A stretch of 64,000 nt of DNA from Hyphomonadaceae bacterium UKL13-1 (GCA_001602435.1 CP012156.1:2921898-2985897); one strand, 5' to 3'. Positions 28,034-37,449 are shown, counted from the first letter of the stretch. A program made the numbers and translations. Notes: generated by a model from the sequence alone, not told the origin.

Positions 28034-28348
28034 TTCGCTCTCCTGTGCTTAGATGCACGGACTTGTTTTCATGAAGAATTCAAGTCAGCTAAAATAACCG
28101 CCACGGCATGCCGTTTCGCCGGACGATCAGATGGGAGGCGCGATCTAATCTAAGAGCACGCAAAAAACAAGGGATTGGACTGAGTCTAGGCTTGGTTGAG
28201 CCCATCAGAACACAGGCCCTTCTGCAATCATATAAAGACATGTTTATATCTTTCCTTGCCTTTTGTCGAAGCCTCGGTTAGAAGCCGCCTTCTTAGGCCC
28301 TGTGCGCGAAGGTCGCTGGCGCAGGCATCGACTCTTCGAGGACTCTTC
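28034..28348. other. Divergent promoter region between rpmI and ahcY
   Basis: No gene seen in these 315 bases. The ahcY-proximal half carries an inverted repeat at 28230-28249 (listed separately). No SAH or SAM riboswitch fold was recognised upstream of ahcY. Confidence 0.5.
28230..28249. promoter_or_regulatory. Inverted repeat, candidate operator for ahcY
   Basis: ATATAAA-GACATG-TTTATAT is a perfect 7-bp inverted repeat in the ahcY upstream region, 99 bases before the start codon. In proteobacteria ahcY and other methionine-cycle genes are often controlled by the ArsR-family repressor SahR, whose sites are AT-rich palindromes of this kind; assigning this site to SahR is inference from memory of that motif. 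Confidence 0.5.
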
Positions 28349-29740
28349 ATGACTGACTATATCGTGGCCGACATCGGCTTGGCTGACTGGGGCCGCAAGG
28401 AATTGGCAATTGCTGAAACCGAAATGCCCGGCCTGATGGCAACACGCGCCGAATTCGGCCCAGGCAAGGTTTTGAAAGGCGCCCGCATCGCTGGCTGCTT
28501 GCACATGACGATCCAAACCGGCGTCTTGATCGAAACCTTGACCGCTTTGGGCGCCGACGTCCGCTGGTCCTCGTGCAACATCTACTCGACCCAAGACCAA
28601 GCCGCCGCCGCGATTGCTGCTGCTGGCGTGCCTGTTTTCGCCGTTAAGGGCGAAACGCTTCTGGAATATTGGGACTATGTCCATAAGATCTTTGAATGGT
28701 CCGATGGCGGCTATCCAAACCTGATCTTGGACGATGGTGGCGATGCAACCTTGTTGTGCGTCTTGGGCCCGAAGGCTGAAAAAGACCCCAGCATCTTGAA
28801 CAACCCACAAAACGAAGAAGAAGAAGCGCTCTACACTGTTATGAAGCGCTATTTGGTCGAAAAGCCAGGCTTCTATTCGGCGATCCGCGACGCCATCAAA
28901 GGCGTGTCGGAAGAAACCACCACCGGCGTGCACCGTCTGTATCAAATGGCTGAGCGTGGCGACCTGCCATTCCCAGGCATCAATGTGAACGACAGCGTGA
29001 CCAAGTCGAAATTCGACAACCTCTATGGCTGTAAGGAATCGCTGGTTGACGGTATCCGTCGCGGCACCGACGTCATGATGGCTGGTAAAGTTGCGATGGT
29101 TGCTGGCTTTGGCGACGTGGGCAAGGGCTCTGCCGCCTCGTTGCGCAACGCAGGCTGCCGCGTGATGATCTCCGAAATCGATCCCATCTGCGCGCTGCAA
29201 GCCGCCATGGAAGGCTATGAAGTCGTCACCATGGAAGATGCAGCACCTCGTGCAGACATTTTCGTCACCGCGACTGGCAACCTCGACGTTCTGACACTCG
29301 ACCACATGCGTGCGATGAAAGATCGCGCCATCGTGTGCAACATCGGCCACTTTGACAGCGAAATCCAAGTTGCGGCACTGCGTAACTACAAGTGGCACAA
29401 TGTGAAGCCACAGGTGGACGAAGTCGAATTCCCAGACGGGAAGCGCATCATCGTCTTGTCCGAAGGCCGCTTGGTCAATTTGGGCAATGGCACGGGTCAC
29501 CCCAGCTTCGTGATGTCGGCTTCCTTCACCAACCAAACCTTGGCTCAAATCGAGTTGCACACCAACCGCGATAAGTATGAGAACCAAGTCTATGTGTTGC
29601 CAAAGCACCTCGACGAGAAGGTTGCCATGTTGCACCTTGAAAAAGTTGGTGCCAAACTGACGAAACTGACCAAGGTCCAATCCGAATATATCAGCGTTCC
29701 AGAGTCCGGCCCATTCAAGCCAGACACCTATCGCTATTGA
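28349..29740 (+). CDS. ahcY: Adenosylhomocysteinase
   Basis: Reversibly splits S-adenosylhomocysteine into adenosine and homocysteine, relieving product inhibition of methyltransferases. The 463-residue form with the extra internal segment is the usual proteobacterial type. NAD is held by [17 protein letters not shown], and the active-site segments [16 protein letters not shown] and [10 protein letters not shown] are intact, as is the C-terminal PFKPDTYRY. The open frame extends upstream to 28196, but the ATG at 28349 ([15 protein letters not shown]) matches the family start. It is followed by a strong terminator. Confidence 0.98.
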   Translation: MTDYIVADIGLADWGRKELAIAETEMPGLMATRAEFGPGKVLKGARIAGCLHMTIQTGVLIETLTALGADVRWSSCNIYSTQDQAAAAIAAAGVPVFAVKGETLLEYWDYVHKIFEWSDGGYPNLILDDGGDATLLCVLGPKAEKDPSILNNPQNEEEEALYTVMKRYLVEKPGFYSAIRDAIKGVSEETTTGVHRLYQMAERGDLPFPGINVNDSVTKSKFDNLYGCKESLVDGIRRGTDVMMAGKVAMVAGFGDVGKGSAASLRNAGCRVMISEIDPICALQAAMEGYEVVTMEDAAPRADIFVTATGNLDVLTLDHMRAMKDRAIVCNIGHFDSEIQVAALRNYKWHNVKPQVDEVEFPDGKRIIVLSEGRLVNLGNGTGHPSFVMSASFTNQTLAQIELHTNRDKYENQVYVLPKHLDEKVAMLHLEKVGAKLTKLTKVQSEYISVPESGPFKPDTYRY

Positions 29741-29797
29741 TCCTGTGCCCGGACCAAGGTCCGGCACAGATCGTGGGGCAATCGGGGGATTGCAAAG

Positions 29798-29832
29798 CGG
29801 CGGCGCAGTTTTCTGCGTCGCCGTTTTCTTTT
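29798..29832 (+). terminator. Rho-independent terminator after ahcY
   Basis: An 11-bp stem CGGCGGCGCAG/CTGCGTCGCCG (one G-T wobble) closes on a TTTT loop and is followed by TTTTCTTTT. It lies 57 bases after the ahcY stop. A second small stem-loop with GTGCC/GGCAC arms precedes it at about 29744-29767. Confidence 0.82.
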
Positions 29833-29846
29833 GTGCGGGGCTTAGC

Positions 29847-31223
29847 CTACCACGTCATCTTGACGGGCGGCGGACCTTTGTAATTGGGGTCCGTCGCTGA
29901 GGGCGGTGGTGGCACGATGGTGCTGGGGGTGGCGACAGGTGTAGTAGGCGCGGGTGGCTGACTTGCCAGAACCTCCGCCCGGATAGCCGCCAACGCGCTG
30001 ACGGAGGCATAGCCATCGGCGGTTTTCCCACGGCTCTTCTGATAGGCTTGCAACGCCGCCCGCGTGCGTGGGCCTGCTTGACCATCGGGTGCGCCGACAT
30101 CAAAGCCGAGCCCATTGAGCAAAGCCTGCAATTCCGTCGCGCCAGCCCGGCCAATTGGCGGATCATCAGTCGGCCAGCGGGTTGGCATCCGGCCCCTGCC
30201 TGCGATTTGATCTGCCAGAAGGGCAACCGACAAGGCATAAGCGTCAGCCGCATTATAGGCACGGATCGCCCCATAATTCACGCCAACCAGAAATGCCGCG
30301 CCCCGAGCACCTGCGGGTGCCAACAGGCGCACTTGCCAATTGTCATCATCTGCGGGAGCGGCTTGGCCTTCTGGCAGGGTCGCTGTAACCGGAATGACGC
30401 CGAGGGCCTTCCAGAATGACAAAGGCCGCCGGACGCCGTCTGCTAAACTCCAGTCAAAACCTTCTGGCACGTTGGCTTCTATACCCCAGCGCTCACCAGC
30501 CTGCCATCCAGCGCGCGCCAGATAGTTTTGCGTGGAGGCCAAGGCATCGATTGGGTTAGACCAAATGTCGCGCTTGCCATCGCCGTCGCCGTCGATTGCG
30601 CGACTGAGGAAAGAACTCGGCATGAATTGAGTGTGCCCCATCGCGCCAGCCCAAGAGCCAACCAGATCGCCGCGCGAGGCTTCGCCGCGCTCTAGAATGT
30701 CAAATACCGCCAGCAATTCGGCTTCACCCAGAGCGGTCCGCCGGCCTGTATAGGCCAAAGTGGCAAGGGAGCGGACGACGTCGGACGAGCCCTTATTGCC
30801 ACCGAAGCTGCTTTCGACGCCCCAAATGGCGATGGCAAATTCGACAGGCACGCCCGTGCTTTGAACAATGGGGGCCAAGGCGTCTTTGCGCGCTGAATAA
30901 GCGGCGCGCCCCTGCTCAATCCGGTTCTGGGATACAGCCCCAGCCATATAGGCCCAGATGGGGCGGACAAATTCGGGTTGGCTTTCATTCAGCCGCTTCA
31001 CATCGCTGTTTGGCGCGATATTGGCCAAAGTCGCATCGACAATGGCGGGCTGCTTCTTGTTGACCAAGACGGCGCGCGTGGCAAAATCGCTGCGCCACGC
31101 GTCAAATTCAACTGAGCCGGAGGAGGCAAAGGGCGGCGGCACATAGGCCAACGGCTCTTGCGCGCCAGCCAAGGTCGAGGTTGCAACAGCCAAAGCTGCC
31201 AAGCTGAAGGTTCGGGCCATCAT
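29847..31223 (-). CDS. Lytic murein transglycosylase (MltB family) with peptidoglycan-binding domain
   Basis: Cleaves the glycan strands of peptidoglycan. The 458-residue protein starts MMARTFSLAALAVATSTLAGA, a signal peptide. An SLT_2/MltB catalytic domain follows with the Glu in AIWGVESSFGGNKGSSDVVRSLATLAYTGRR. It also has GAMGHTQFMPSSFLSRAIDGDGDGKRDIW. A C-terminal PG_binding_1 repeat (about residues 360-420, ELQALLNGLGFDVGAPDGQAGPRTRAALQAYQ) is followed by a Pro/Thr-rich end. The frame continues upstream without similarity, so the paired ATGs at 31220/31223 are taken. It converges on ahcY. Confidence 0.92.
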   Translation of the reverse strand: MMARTFSLAALAVATSTLAGAQEPLAYVPPPFASSGSVEFDAWRSDFATRAVLVNKKQPAIVDATLANIAPNSDVKRLNESQPEFVRPIWAYMAGAVSQNRIEQGRAAYSARKDALAPIVQSTGVPVEFAIAIWGVESSFGGNKGSSDVVRSLATLAYTGRRTALGEAELLAVFDILERGEASRGDLVGSWAGAMGHTQFMPSSFLSRAIDGDGDGKRDIWSNPIDALASTQNYLARAGWQAGERWGIEANVPEGFDWSLADGVRRPLSFWKALGVIPVTATLPEGQAAPADDDNWQVRLLAPAGARGAAFLVGVNYGAIRAYNAADAYALSVALLADQIAGRGRMPTRWPTDDPPIGRAGATELQALLNGLGFDVGAPDGQAGPRTRAALQAYQKSRGKTADGYASVSALAAIRAEVLASQPPAPTTPVATPSTIVPPPPSATDPNYKGPPPVKMTW

Positions 31224-31331
31224 GCGGTCAGTGTAAGATGCTGCGGGTGAAGCCGCAATGAACAAGATGCGCGAAGTGCCATTCTGCCCTGTCCACTGCC
31301 TTGATAACCTTCTAAGTAAAGCGGATAACAT

Positions 31332-32624
31332 TTGAGTGATCGAAAAACCGGGGCGCCTGTGACAGACCAATCAAGCCAAGCGGCGGCAACGCCACCTGCT
31401 GCCCGGCCCGGTGCCATGATCTTTATTCTGGCCACGGTTGTGCTCGACATGCTGTCCATCGGCTTGATTGTTCCAATCATGCCGCGGCTGGTTGAAACCT
31501 ATTTCTCAGACGTGACGAGCGCCGCCCACGCCTTTGGCTGGTCCATGACCATGTGGGCCACCCTACAGTTTTTCATGTCGCCCATTCTGGGCGCGCTGTC
31601 AGACCAATATGGACGCAGACCCATCATTCTTTTGTCCTGTCTCGGCTTGGGTGTTTCCTATTTCGCCACTGCCTTAGCGCCAACTTTCTTGGCTTTTTTA
31701 GCCTCGCGCGTGATTTCAGGGGCAACGGCTGGCAATATCTCCGCCGCGAATGCCTATGTGGCCGATGTGACGCCTCCTGCAGGGCGGGCCAAGGCATTTG
31801 GGATGTTGGGTGCGGCGTTTGGCGTTGGCTTTACCTTTGGGCCAGCCATGGGTGGCCTGCTAGGGGCGATTGATGTCCGCTTGCCGCTTTATGTTGCGGG
31901 CGGCCTCTGCTTCCTCAATGCGGCATATGGCTATTTTGTTTTGCCCGAATCCCACAAGCTGGAGAACCGCAGCCCATTTAAATGGCGTAAGGCCAATCCG
32001 ATTGGGGCCTTGGCCGTGTTTAAGGGCCAGCCCATGCTCTACGCTCTGATCCCCGTGTATGGCCTGTTTGCGCTGGCGCAGAATGTGTTTCCCTCAAGCT
32101 TTGTTCTGTATGCAGAACATCGCTATCATTTTGACACCATCACGACCGGTGCGACGATGGCTGCCTCCTCTACGCTGATGATTTTAGCCCAGCTTTTCAT
32201 CGTTCAACGAGTGGTCGGACGCTTGGGTGAGCGGCGCTCTCTGATGATTGCGCTCTTCTTCGGGATGAGTGGCTTTGCTCTCTATGGTTTGGCCCCGACA
32301 CCCATTCTGTTTTGGTGCTCCATGCCCGTCATGACACTGTGGGCGCTTTTCAACCCTTCGGTTCAAAGCTTGATGACGCAGCGGGTCTCAGCCAGCGCGC
32401 AGGGCCAGTTGCAGGGAGGCCTTGCGTCTCTCATGTCCATGATGGGGATTTTTGCGCCGACCCTTTACACAAGCCTGTTCGCACTGGGCGTGGCCAAGCA
32501 ATTGCCCGGCGGCCTCGACTTGCCGGGGGCACCATTCCTGACGGCTTCCCTGTTTCTTGCCACTGCCTTGATAATCGCAATCTTGGCCGTCCGCCGCAGC
32601 CCTGGCAGCGGCAAGCCCCAGTAA
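31332..32624 (+). CDS. MFS transporter, TetA-like drug efflux type
   Basis: A 12-helix major facilitator of about 430 residues. After a 28-residue hydrophilic N-terminus, helix 1 is MIFILATVVLDMLSIGLIVPIMPRLV, with the TetA-like D-x-x-x-x-G-L-I-x-P-V/I-M-P pattern. Loop 2-3 has motif A as GALSDQYGRRPIILLS, and helix 5 has GFTFGPAMGG. The family exports drugs in exchange for protons; class A-G tetracycline pumps share this arrangement, but the substrate here is unknown. The start is a TTG at 31332 with a weak Shine-Dalgarno. The GTG or ATG further in would still keep all helices. Confidence 0.85.
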   Translation: MSDRKTGAPVTDQSSQAAATPPAARPGAMIFILATVVLDMLSIGLIVPIMPRLVETYFSDVTSAAHAFGWSMTMWATLQFFMSPILGALSDQYGRRPIILLSCLGLGVSYFATALAPTFLAFLASRVISGATAGNISAANAYVADVTPPAGRAKAFGMLGAAFGVGFTFGPAMGGLLGAIDVRLPLYVAGGLCFLNAAYGYFVLPESHKLENRSPFKWRKANPIGALAVFKGQPMLYALIPVYGLFALAQNVFPSSFVLYAEHRYHFDTITTGATMAASSTLMILAQLFIVQRVVGRLGERRSLMIALFFGMSGFALYGLAPTPILFWCSMPVMTLWALFNPSVQSLMTQRVSASAQGQLQGGLASLMSMMGIFAPTLYTSLFALGVAKQLPGGLDLPGAPFLTASLFLATALIIAILAVRRSPGSGKPQ

Positions 32625-32754
32625 GATGGCAGAAGGCATGCCTCACATAAAGGTGACAACAGGTTTGGCAAAGCAAGCTACCATCGTCACAGGCCCGTCA
32701 TGGGAACGTCCTAGCAAGAGGGCGAATTGAGCGAACAAGCGGTTAAGGGAGTGC

Positions 32755-34221
32755 ATGATGGGACAGCGTAAGTTAGTAGCAGCCAGTGTCTTGGCCCTAG
32801 TGAGCCTTGCAACCCCAGCCCTCGCCCATCCAAACCATGCAGCCGCGACACCGACCCTCGCCCCGTGGCAGCAAGCCTCAGCTTGGCCCGACCGCATCAT
32901 CACGACATTTGAAACTGACCCGACAACCAGTTTCGCGGTGACCTGGCGGACCGATGCCAGCGTTACCCAAGCGGTCGCTGAAATCGTGCGCGCGACACCC
33001 GATGCCCGTTTTGATCTGGGTGCTACACGCAAAGCCGCGGACTCTGAGCCCCTCGACCTTGAGACCATTAAAACCGCCGGGCAAGAGTTGAAGATGACGT
33101 GGAATGCAGGTCTGGCCCCTGTCACCTATCATTCCATCAATTTTGACGGGCTAGAGCCTGACACGCTTTACGCCTATCGCGTTGGCGGTGGGGACGGCAA
33201 ATGGAGTGAGTGGTTCCAAGTCCGCACCGCGCCCAAGTCTGGACCCATCAAGTTTCTCTACGTCGGCGACGCACAAAATGGCGTTCTCTCGCATTGGTCG
33301 CGCCTGATCCGTGCCGGCTATCAAAAAATGCCCGACGCGCGCTTCATCATTCACGCGGGTGATTTGGTCAATCGCGGCTCACGCGATATCGAATGGGCAG
33401 AATGGTTTAAGGCCGTCGGCTTTATCCATGGCATGATCCCTGCGATCCCAGTTTCTGGAAACCATGAGTATGACAGCTTTGGCATTATTCCGGCGCAACG
33501 GCGGCTTCTGTCTGCTCTGTGGCGGCCGCAATTCCGTCTAAGCTCGGGAGAGAGCCTGCCCGCGACTTTGCGCGAGACAGTGTATAAGGTCGCCTACGGC
33601 CCAGACCTCGACATCTTCGTGCTGGACACGACCTCAGAAGATTTGGCCGCCCAAGCTTCTTGGCTGGATCAGGCCCTGGCCCAATCCAAAGCCAAATGGC
33701 GCATTGTGACCATGCACCATCCAATATTCTCCTCTGGCGAAGGGCGCGACAATCTCTCGCGGCGCAATCTCCTCTTGCCGATCTTTGCCAAACATAAAGT
33801 CGATCTGATCTTACAAGGCCACGATCACACCTATGCGCGTGGCACGATTGCCGAAACCGATCCACAGCGACCCGAGCGCTCGGTTGTTGGTGGTGCAGAA
33901 GATGTTGCCATGATGTTTGTGAACTCAGTTTCAGGACCGAAGCAATACAAATTCAAATCCTCAAGATGGGACGAATACGCACCGTCAGGCGTAAGACTGG
34001 ACCGATTTGGCGAAGGCACACAATTCTTCCAAACCATCGAGATCAATGGTGGTGCCCTTCAGTACCGCGCCTATGCCGCGACCGGCGAACTCTATGACAG
34101 CTTTGATATGAGCAAGGACGCGGCGGGCAAGAAGCAGGTGACAAAGGGCCCAGCGGCGACCATGGAACAGCGCACCTATGGCCCTAATTTTCCCTATCGC
34201 GACTTTAAAGACCCGCAATAA
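32755..34221 (+). CDS. Exported purple acid phosphatase-like metallophosphoesterase
   Basis: A 488-residue hydrolase. A signal peptide (MMGQRKLVAASVLALVSLATPALA) leads into an N-terminal fibronectin-III-like domain (about 45-150) and a calcineurin-like domain. Metal-binding motifs appear in order: YVGDAQNG, IIHAGDLVNRG, VSGNHEYD, MHHPIFSS and LQGHDHTYARG. The first motif reads GDAQ instead of the usual GDxG. Family members release phosphate from monoesters in the periplasm or outside the cell, so scavenging of organic phosphate is plausible. It stands alone between the MFS gene and a converging small gene. Confidence 0.9.
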   Translation: MMGQRKLVAASVLALVSLATPALAHPNHAAATPTLAPWQQASAWPDRIITTFETDPTTSFAVTWRTDASVTQAVAEIVRATPDARFDLGATRKAADSEPLDLETIKTAGQELKMTWNAGLAPVTYHSINFDGLEPDTLYAYRVGGGDGKWSEWFQVRTAPKSGPIKFLYVGDAQNGVLSHWSRLIRAGYQKMPDARFIIHAGDLVNRGSRDIEWAEWFKAVGFIHGMIPAIPVSGNHEYDSFGIIPAQRRLLSALWRPQFRLSSGESLPATLRETVYKVAYGPDLDIFVLDTTSEDLAAQASWLDQALAQSKAKWRIVTMHHPIFSSGEGRDNLSRRNLLLPIFAKHKVDLILQGHDHTYARGTIAETDPQRPERSVVGGAEDVAMMFVNSVSGPKQYKFKSSRWDEYAPSGVRLDRFGEGTQFFQTIEINGGALQYRAYAATGELYDSFDMSKDAAGKKQVTKGPAATMEQRTYGPNFPYRDFKDPQ

Positions 34222-34245
34222 CGAGGTCCTTTGGGCCAAGTGGGC

Positions 34246-34572
34246 CTAAAATCCGATTCGGACAACTTGGATAATCAAGGTCCACGCGATGAGCGAGAAG
34301 ACCACAGCAATGGCAAAGCCAATGGGGCGCAAATCCCTCATGGAGTCGTCATCTTCATGGATTTGCGCCGCAAACTCCATTTCCAACCGCTCTTGAATGG
34401 ATTGCACGGGCGAAGGAACATGAGCGGGGTCTCGCTTAAAGCGTGCAGAATTTTCAGCCGTTACCAGAACCGCGTCCTGCACCTGTGTTTCCACTTGGTT
34501 ATGGACTGATTCCAAATCAATTGCTTGAGCCTCTGACGCGTCGCGCAGACCCTTTTGTTTTGCTTTGGCCAT
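34246..34572 (-). CDS. Small tail-anchored membrane protein, unrecognised
   Basis: A 108-residue protein of unknown family. The first 85 residues are hydrophilic and probably helical (MAKAKQKGLRDASEAQAIDL...), with a charged stretch QEDDDS-like around residues 73-77. One membrane helix (FAIAVVFSLIAWTLIIQVV, residues 86-104) ends the chain almost at the C-terminus, which gives a cytoplasmic domain anchored from its tail. The coding frame is clean, with a plausible ATG at 34572. It faces the end of the phosphatase gene and lies directly beside the IS66 insertion, so its promoter region borders that element. Confidence 0.65.
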   Translation of the reverse strand: MAKAKQKGLRDASEAQAIDLESVHNQVETQVQDAVLVTAENSARFKRDPAHVPSPVQSIQERLEMEFAAQIHEDDDSMRDLRPIGFAIAVVFSLIAWTLIIQVVRIGF

Positions 34573-34737
34573 GCCAAATATTCCCCCGTAGCAATCCTCC
34601 TATAACCCGCGCGTATTGCCGCCCACTTAAGCCGATTAGATAAATTTGAGAGATTCATAAATGACGGCCACGTCCAGATTTCTGTATCCATTCGGCGAGG
34701 GCCACATACCGGTGAGGTATGAACTGGGCTAGTTACT

Positions 34738-35160
34738 GTGCGTATGGAGACGTTACAGACGATAGCAGCGGGATATGGGGGTCGACTTGATGTTGTTGAT
34801 CTGGGCCGTCGGCGTCGCTTTTCCGATGATTTCAAGCTGTCGGTTGTGGCGGAGAGTTATGCGGCTGGTGCAGTGATTACTCAGCTTGCGCGCCGCTATG
34901 GGGTCCATCCAAGTCAGATCTACGTTTGGCGTGCGCAGGCTCGTGGTGATGGTGGTGGGGTTGGCCGGATTTCGGAGCCACCGGCATTTGTTCCGGTAGT
35001 TGCGACTGGCGACCATGGGGGTTTATGTGAACCTTCGCCAGCACCGGTAAGTGCCCCACTGGTCATTGTGTTGTCAGGAGCTCGGCGAGTTGAGGTTCAC
35101 CCGGGCTTTGATGCGGCCACGCTGGCAGCAGTGGTCACCACGCTGGAGGATTTACGATGA
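34738..35160 (+). CDS. tnpA: IS66 accessory protein TnpA (OrfA)
   Basis: A 140-residue helix-turn-helix protein of the IS66 Orf1/IS3-orfA type. The DNA-binding part is RRRRFSDDFKLSVVAESYAAGAVITQLARRYGVHPSQIYVWRAQ (about residues 25-68); the C-terminal half ends FDAATLAAVVTTLEDLR, as in the family. Its start is a GTG at 34738, with an ATG two codons later as an alternative. It overlaps tnpB by 4 bases (ATGA). TnpA is needed for IS66 transposition together with TnpB and the transposase TnpC. Confidence 0.93.
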   Translation: MRMETLQTIAAGYGGRLDVVDLGRRRRFSDDFKLSVVAESYAAGAVITQLARRYGVHPSQIYVWRAQARGDGGGVGRISEPPAFVPVVATGDHGGLCEPSPAPVSAPLVIVLSGARRVEVHPGFDAATLAAVVTTLEDLR

Positions 35161-35504
35161 TCCCGGTTCCGTCTGGTGTGCGGGTATGGCTGGCGTCAGG
35201 CGTCACCGATATGCGGAAGGGCATGAACAGCCTGACCACCATGGTGCAGGGTGGCTTAGGCCGTGATCCCCATGGCGGGGACCTGTTCGTGTTTCGGGGC
35301 AGAGCTGGCCACAGTGTGAAGGTGTTGTGGTACGATGGGCTGGGCTGCTCGCTCTATATCAAGCGACTGGAGCGGGGCCGGTTCATCTGGCCGAGCCCGG
35401 CTGATGGTGTGGTGTCGATCTCGCCTGGTCAACTTGGATATATGCTCGAAGGTATCGACTGGCGTCATCCGCAGAAGACGTGGAGACCAACAGCTGCGGG
35501 CTGA
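35157..35504 (+). CDS. tnpB: IS66 accessory protein TnpB (Orf2)
   Basis: A 115-residue protein of the IS66 Orf2 family. The hallmark sequence is complete: IPVPSGVRVWLASGVTDMRKGMNSL, then LFVFRGRAGHSVKVLWYDGLGCSLYIKRLERGRFIWP. Its biochemical role is unknown, though it is required for transposition in studied IS66 elements. It starts on the tnpA stop codon. A 64-base gap separates it from tnpC. Confidence 0.95.
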   Translation: MIPVPSGVRVWLASGVTDMRKGMNSLTTMVQGGLGRDPHGGDLFVFRGRAGHSVKVLWYDGLGCSLYIKRLERGRFIWPSPADGVVSISPGQLGYMLEGIDWRHPQKTWRPTAAG

Positions 35505-35568
35505 TATTTCCTGCTCCATGTGCCCATTTTTGCTGGTGTTTGACACCGTTTCGTGATTCTCTTCTGAG

Positions 35569-37218
35569 GTGTTGGAACGCCCTGATGACATAGCAGCCCT
35601 GAGGGCTCAGATGGCTGCCATGAAGGCAGAACTGGTTGCCGAGCGACTGGCCCGGGCAGAAGTTCTGGCCCAGCTTGCAGAGGCTCTGGCGTTCAAGGAA
35701 CTGGCCGCCCATCAAGCACTCGAGATCGCCAAGCTCAGGCATCAACTCTATGGCCGCAGCGCCGAACGCTCGCGCCAGATCATCGACCAGCTTGAGCTGG
35801 CCTTAGTCGAAGCGGTTGGCGATGCCACCCAGGCCGAGATCGTCGCCGAGGAAGCAGCTGCTGATGCCGGTATTGATGGTGGTGTGGTTAAGGTCGCAGG
35901 CTTTGAACGCAAGAAGCCAGCGCGTGCGCCTCTACCAGAGCATCTGCCGCGTGAACGCGTGGTCGAACCATCCCCCTGCGCCTGTGATCACTGCGGCTCA
36001 CACAGACTGGTCAAGGTCGGCGAAGACGTCACAGAGACGCTCGAAGTGATCCCCCGCAGCTGGAAGGTAGTCCAGCATGTCCGCGAGCGCTTCTCCTGCA
36101 GGGCGTGCGAAGGCTTCTCCCAGGCATCAGCCCCGTTTCATGCGATTGCACGAGGGCGGGCTGGCCCATCACTTCTGGCCATGATCTTGTATGAGAAGTA
36201 CGGCCAACATGTGCCGCTCAACCGGCAAGCCGAGCGCTATGCCCGCGAAGGGGTTCCCATCGCGCTATCGACGCTGGCCGATCAGGTCGGTGCCTGTGCC
36301 CACGCGCTTACCCCCATGGCTGAACTGATCGAAGCCCATGTCTTGGCTGCGGGTCGCATCCATGGTGATGACACGCCAGTCCCATTACTCGATAAGGGTA
36401 AGACAAAGACCGCACGATTGTGGACCTATGTGCGCGATGACCGACCGTTCGGGGGTGCTGACCCGCCAGCAGTTTTGTTCAAGTTCTCCGATACCAGGTC
36501 TGGCGATCACCCGAAGGCACATCTGAAGTGCCATGGTGGTGCCATCCTGCAAGCCGATGCCTTTGCTGGCTATAACCATCTGTTCGAGCAAGCCCGAAGC
36601 CCTGCCCCGTTCATCGAGGCGGCCTGTTGGGCCCATGCCCGGCGCAAGTTCTTCGAGATCGCCAGCCTGCCCAAGAAGGGTCCCCAGAAAGACAAGGCAG
36701 GGTCAGCTGTGCAGGCCGCTGCACCCCTTGCCCTACAAGCTGTCAAGAAGATCGACGAACTCTTCGCCATCGAACGCGAGATCAATGGTGCAACCGCCAA
36801 CGAGCGCCTCGCCACCCGCACCAGCCAGTCCGCCCCACTGGTCGCCAACCTGTTCGACTGGATGAGCGAACAACGTCAAAAATTATCCCGCCACGCACCC
36901 GTTGCCGCTGCCATGGATTATATGCTCAAGCGACAGCCCGCGTTTAGCGTCTTTCTCACCGATGGCCGGGCCTGCCTTAGCAACAATGCCGCAGAGCGCT
37001 CCCTGCGACCAGCCGCCCTTGGCCGCAAAGCCTGGCTGTTCGCAGGCTCACAAGCCGGAGGCGAACGCGCCGCCCTGATCTATACCCTCATCAGCACTGC
37101 CAAGCTCAATAACATCGATCCCCAAGCTTGGCTCGCACACCTGCTCGCCCACATGCCCTCATGGCCAGCATCACGCCTACATGAACTCGCACCTTGGAAC
37201 TGGAAACCAGCGCCCTAA
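35569..37218 (+). CDS. tnpC: IS66 transposase TnpC
   Basis: The 549-residue DDE transposase. An N-terminal leucine-rich coiled coil (residues 1-70) and LRHQLYGRSAERSRQ are followed by a zinc-finger-like part (CACDHCGSHRLV). The RNase H-like core has Asp in RIHGDDTPVPLL, Asp in ILQADAFAGYNHL and Glu in CLSNNAAERSLRP. The C-terminal IS66 segment KLNNIDPQAWLAHLLAHMPSWPASRLHELAPWNW is intact. It starts with GTG at 35569. Full length and unbroken, so the element should be able to move. Confidence 0.95.
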   Translation: MLERPDDIAALRAQMAAMKAELVAERLARAEVLAQLAEALAFKELAAHQALEIAKLRHQLYGRSAERSRQIIDQLELALVEAVGDATQAEIVAEEAAADAGIDGGVVKVAGFERKKPARAPLPEHLPRERVVEPSPCACDHCGSHRLVKVGEDVTETLEVIPRSWKVVQHVRERFSCRACEGFSQASAPFHAIARGRAGPSLLAMILYEKYGQHVPLNRQAERYAREGVPIALSTLADQVGACAHALTPMAELIEAHVLAAGRIHGDDTPVPLLDKGKTKTARLWTYVRDDRPFGGADPPAVLFKFSDTRSGDHPKAHLKCHGGAILQADAFAGYNHLFEQARSPAPFIEAACWAHARRKFFEIASLPKKGPQKDKAGSAVQAAAPLALQAVKKIDELFAIEREINGATANERLATRTSQSAPLVANLFDWMSEQRQKLSRHAPVAAAMDYMLKRQPAFSVFLTDGRACLSNNAAERSLRPAALGRKAWLFAGSQAGGERAALIYTLISTAKLNNIDPQAWLAHLLAHMPSWPASRLHELAPWNWKPAP

Positions 37219-37256
37219 GCCACGCCGTGGCCCTCGCCGGATGGATACAGATTTCT

Positions 37257-37449
37257 CGAGAGGGGATGCTACTTAGTCAGAGTGTATAATTCCTGTTGCA
37301 AACATCATGTAATCAGCTGGCACTGAAATTGCTACCGATAGTATAGGCGTCACTTTTCAGGACATAGTGGCGGTCACAAATTGCATCGGTTACCTCAAGA
37401 TCAGGATCTGTGCCTGCCGAGTTGCCCGATTTTGTCATAGGTAGAGTAG
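37257..37449. other. Upstream region of ugd, truncated by the IS66 insertion
   Basis: These 193 bases between the IS66 target duplication and the ugd start are AT-rich and show no gene. The original promoter of the polysaccharide operon may lie here or may have been split by the insertion. Confidence 0.4.

Larger units (their letters stand above)
34676..37256 (+). mobile_element. IS66-family insertion sequence, complete, with target-site duplication
   Basis: The element spans 34684-37248 (2565 bases). Its ends are 22-base inverted repeats beginning GTATCCAT and ending GGCGAGGGCCAC (34684-34705 and 37227-37248) with one mismatch. The 8-base sequence AGATTTCT is duplicated exactly on both sides (34676-34683 and 37249-37256), the duplication length known for IS66. 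All three IS66 genes are present without frameshifts. An intact duplication and open genes point to a fairly recent insertion. It landed between the tail-anchored protein gene and the ugd operon. Confidence 0.93.

Noticed and set aside
28250..28348. A SAH or SAM riboswitch in the ahcY leader
   Set aside because: I could not find the conserved core or pairing pattern of either class.
34661..37347. A small gene of about 30 codons split by the IS66 element (joining 34661-34683 to the sequence after 37256)
   Set aside because: The rejoined frame is short, Cys/His-rich without family resemblance, and could be chance.
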